From assembly GCA_026989995.1 (NCBI GenBank), contig JALSIO010000085.1:1-5673 (forward strand): a stretch of DNA of 5,673 nt, read 5' to 3'. Below are positions 4,758-5,673 of this stretch, in pieces. The stretch is from Myxococcales bacterium (GTDB lineage Bacteria > Myxococcota_A > UBA9160 > JALSIO01). How positions within the stretch are numbered: position 1 is the stretch's first letter; each line of letters starts with the position of its first letter. The position numbers were made by a program, and so were the translations under genes. The notes under the pieces were generated by a model. That model was not told the DNA's origin, ran no database searches, and was given only the letters and a program-made list of their open reading frames with translations.

Positions 4758-5673
4758 ATGGACGTGGGGATCCTGCAGATCTTCCAGAACTACCAGGGGC
4801 GCCGCCGCGACGAGGAGGTGGTGAAGGGGGAGCGGAGGATCGCGCTGCTCGCCGAGGAGCTCGGCTACCACAAACTCTGGGCGGTGGAGCATCACTTCAC
4901 CGACTACGCGGCCTGCCCGGACAACGTGGTGTACCTGGCCTGGGTGGCCGGGCGCACCGAGCGGATCCGTCTCGGGACCGGCGCCGTGATCGTCCCGTGG
5001 AACGCCCCGCTTCGGGTCGCCGAGAAGATCGTCCTGCTCGATCACCTCTCCGACGGACGCACCGTGCTCGGACTCGGCCGGGGCCTCTCGCGCATCGAGT
5101 ACGGCCACTTCGGGATCGACATGGGCGAGAGCCGCGCGCGCTTCGACGAAGCGGCCGGGATGATCGTCGAGGCGCTCGAGAAGGGGTGGATCGAGGGCGC
5201 GGGGCCCTACTACCCGCAGCCCCGCACCGAGATCCGCCCCCGGCCCCTTCGCGGCTTCCGCGATCGCCTCTACTGCGTCGGCATGTCGCCGGACTCGGTC
5301 GAGGCCGCCGCACGGCTCGGCGGGCGGCTCATGACCTTCACCCAGCAGGCGTGGGAACAGTACGCCGAGGGGCCGCTCAAGCGCTACCGGGAGAGCTACC
5401 GCCGCCACCACGGGACCGAGCCGCCGCCGCCGCTCACCGGGGACCTGATGTACTGCCACCCCGATCCCGCCGTGGCCGAGGAGAAGGGGCTCGAGTACAT
5501 GACGAGCTACTTCCTCACCATCGTGAAGCACTACGAGCTCATGGGAGACCACTTCGCGAAGGTCGGCGGATACGACAGCTACCAGTCCGCGGCGGACGCC
5601 TTCCGCCAGGTCGGGCTCGAGGTGGCGGCCCGTGCGTACTGCTCGGTCAACCTCTACGGCACCCCCGAGCAGA
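4758..5673 (+). CDS. Luciferase-like flavin monooxygenase (LLM class), cut by the right window edge
   Basis: The frame runs open from the ATG at 4758 to the last base, giving 305 codons of a family that is usually about 330-400 residues long; the C-terminal end is missing. The translation has the bacterial-luciferase TIM-barrel marks: an N-terminal strand DVGILQIFQ, AEELGYHKLWAVEHHF (32-47), the strand IRLGTGAVIVPWNAP, the DHLSDGRTVLGLGRG segment ending at residue 109, and EYGHFGID (114-121). The EHHF residues (44-47) correspond to the region of the LuxA active-site histidine. Such enzymes use FMNH2 or F420H2 and O2, so a reductase should exist elsewhere. GGAGGGGA at 4743-4750 precedes the start by 7 nt. 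The gene lies 37 nt after the P450 stop and is likely the third gene of the tetR operon. Light emission is not implied; the substrate is unknown, and FMN versus F420 use cannot be decided here. Confidence 0.9.
   Translation, partial: MDVGILQIFQNYQGRRRDEEVVKGERRIALLAEELGYHKLWAVEHHFTDYAACPDNVVYLAWVAGRTERIRLGTGAVIVPWNAPLRVAEKIVLLDHLSDGRTVLGLGRGLSRIEYGHFGIDMGESRARFDEAAGMIVEALEKGWIEGAGPYYPQPRTEIRPRPLRGFRDRLYCVGMSPDSVEAAARLGGRLMTFTQQAWEQYAEGPLKRYRESYRRHHGTEPPPPLTGDLMYCHPDPAVAEEKGLEYMTSYFLTIVKHYELMGDHFAKVGGYDSYQSAADAFRQVGLEVAARAYCSVNLYGTPEQ

Noticed and set aside
3038..4759. Very long minus-strand open frame of 573 codons opposite the tetR end and P450 gene
   Set aside because: It lies antisense to a P450 with all catalytic motifs intact. 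High GC at third positions suppresses stop codons on the opposite strand. The translation is low-complexity, rich in Glu, Arg, Ala and Gly, with no domain.
4680..5552. Minus-strand open frame of 290 codons opposite the luciferase-like gene
   Set aside because: It is a mirror of the real plus-strand gene, which has a clear family match and SD. The antisense translation has no recognisable fold.

Overview
The window is very GC-rich bacterial DNA. Codons are strongly biased to G or C at the third position, genes are closely packed, Shine-Dalgarno sequences are strong (GGAGG type), and two of the starts are GTG. No rRNA, tRNA, mobile element or CRISPR array is visible. Composition and gene content fit a high-GC soil or aquatic lineage such as an uncultured deltaproteobacterial-type bacterium (Myxococcota or Binatota-like) or an actinobacterium. 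The sequence alone does not decide between these.

Layout from left to right: (1) the first 13 codons of a minus-strand gene cut by the left edge, with a good SD and a consensus -35 box; (2) a divergent plus-strand gene for an acyl-CoA-dehydrogenase-fold flavin monooxygenase (262-1413); (3) a gap of about 300 nt with no convincing gene; (4) a small plus-strand antibiotic-biosynthesis-monooxygenase (ABM) or IsdG-like protein (1717-2019), which keeps the Asn/Trp/His triad of heme-degrading enzymes; (5) a convergent minus-strand NTF2/SnoaL-like protein (2054-2584); (6) an AT-rich island (about 2739-2810) with operator-like inverted repeats, between that gene and a divergent plus-strand operon; (7) that operon, made of a TetR-family regulator (2826-3524), a cytochrome P450 of the P450cam type (3521-4720, overlapping the regulator by 4 nt) and a luciferase-like flavin monooxygenase (4758 onward, cut by the right edge).

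The genes look like part of an oxidative catabolic or tailoring cluster. Up to three O2-activating enzyme classes (an acyl-CoA-dehydrogenase-like flavin monooxygenase, a P450 and a luciferase-like monooxygenase) sit with an NTF2-fold protein and a TetR repressor. The simplest reading is that a hydrophobic substrate or intermediate is sensed by the TetR protein, which controls its own operon and probably the divergent NTF2-like gene from the AT-rich island. No ferredoxin, ferredoxin reductase or flavin reductase is encoded here, so redox partners must lie elsewhere. The substrate cannot be deduced from the window. Nothing here is clearly a wholly new system. The points most worth following are the operator island, the heme-oxygenase-like triad beside a heme enzyme cluster, and the regulator-first overlapping operon.
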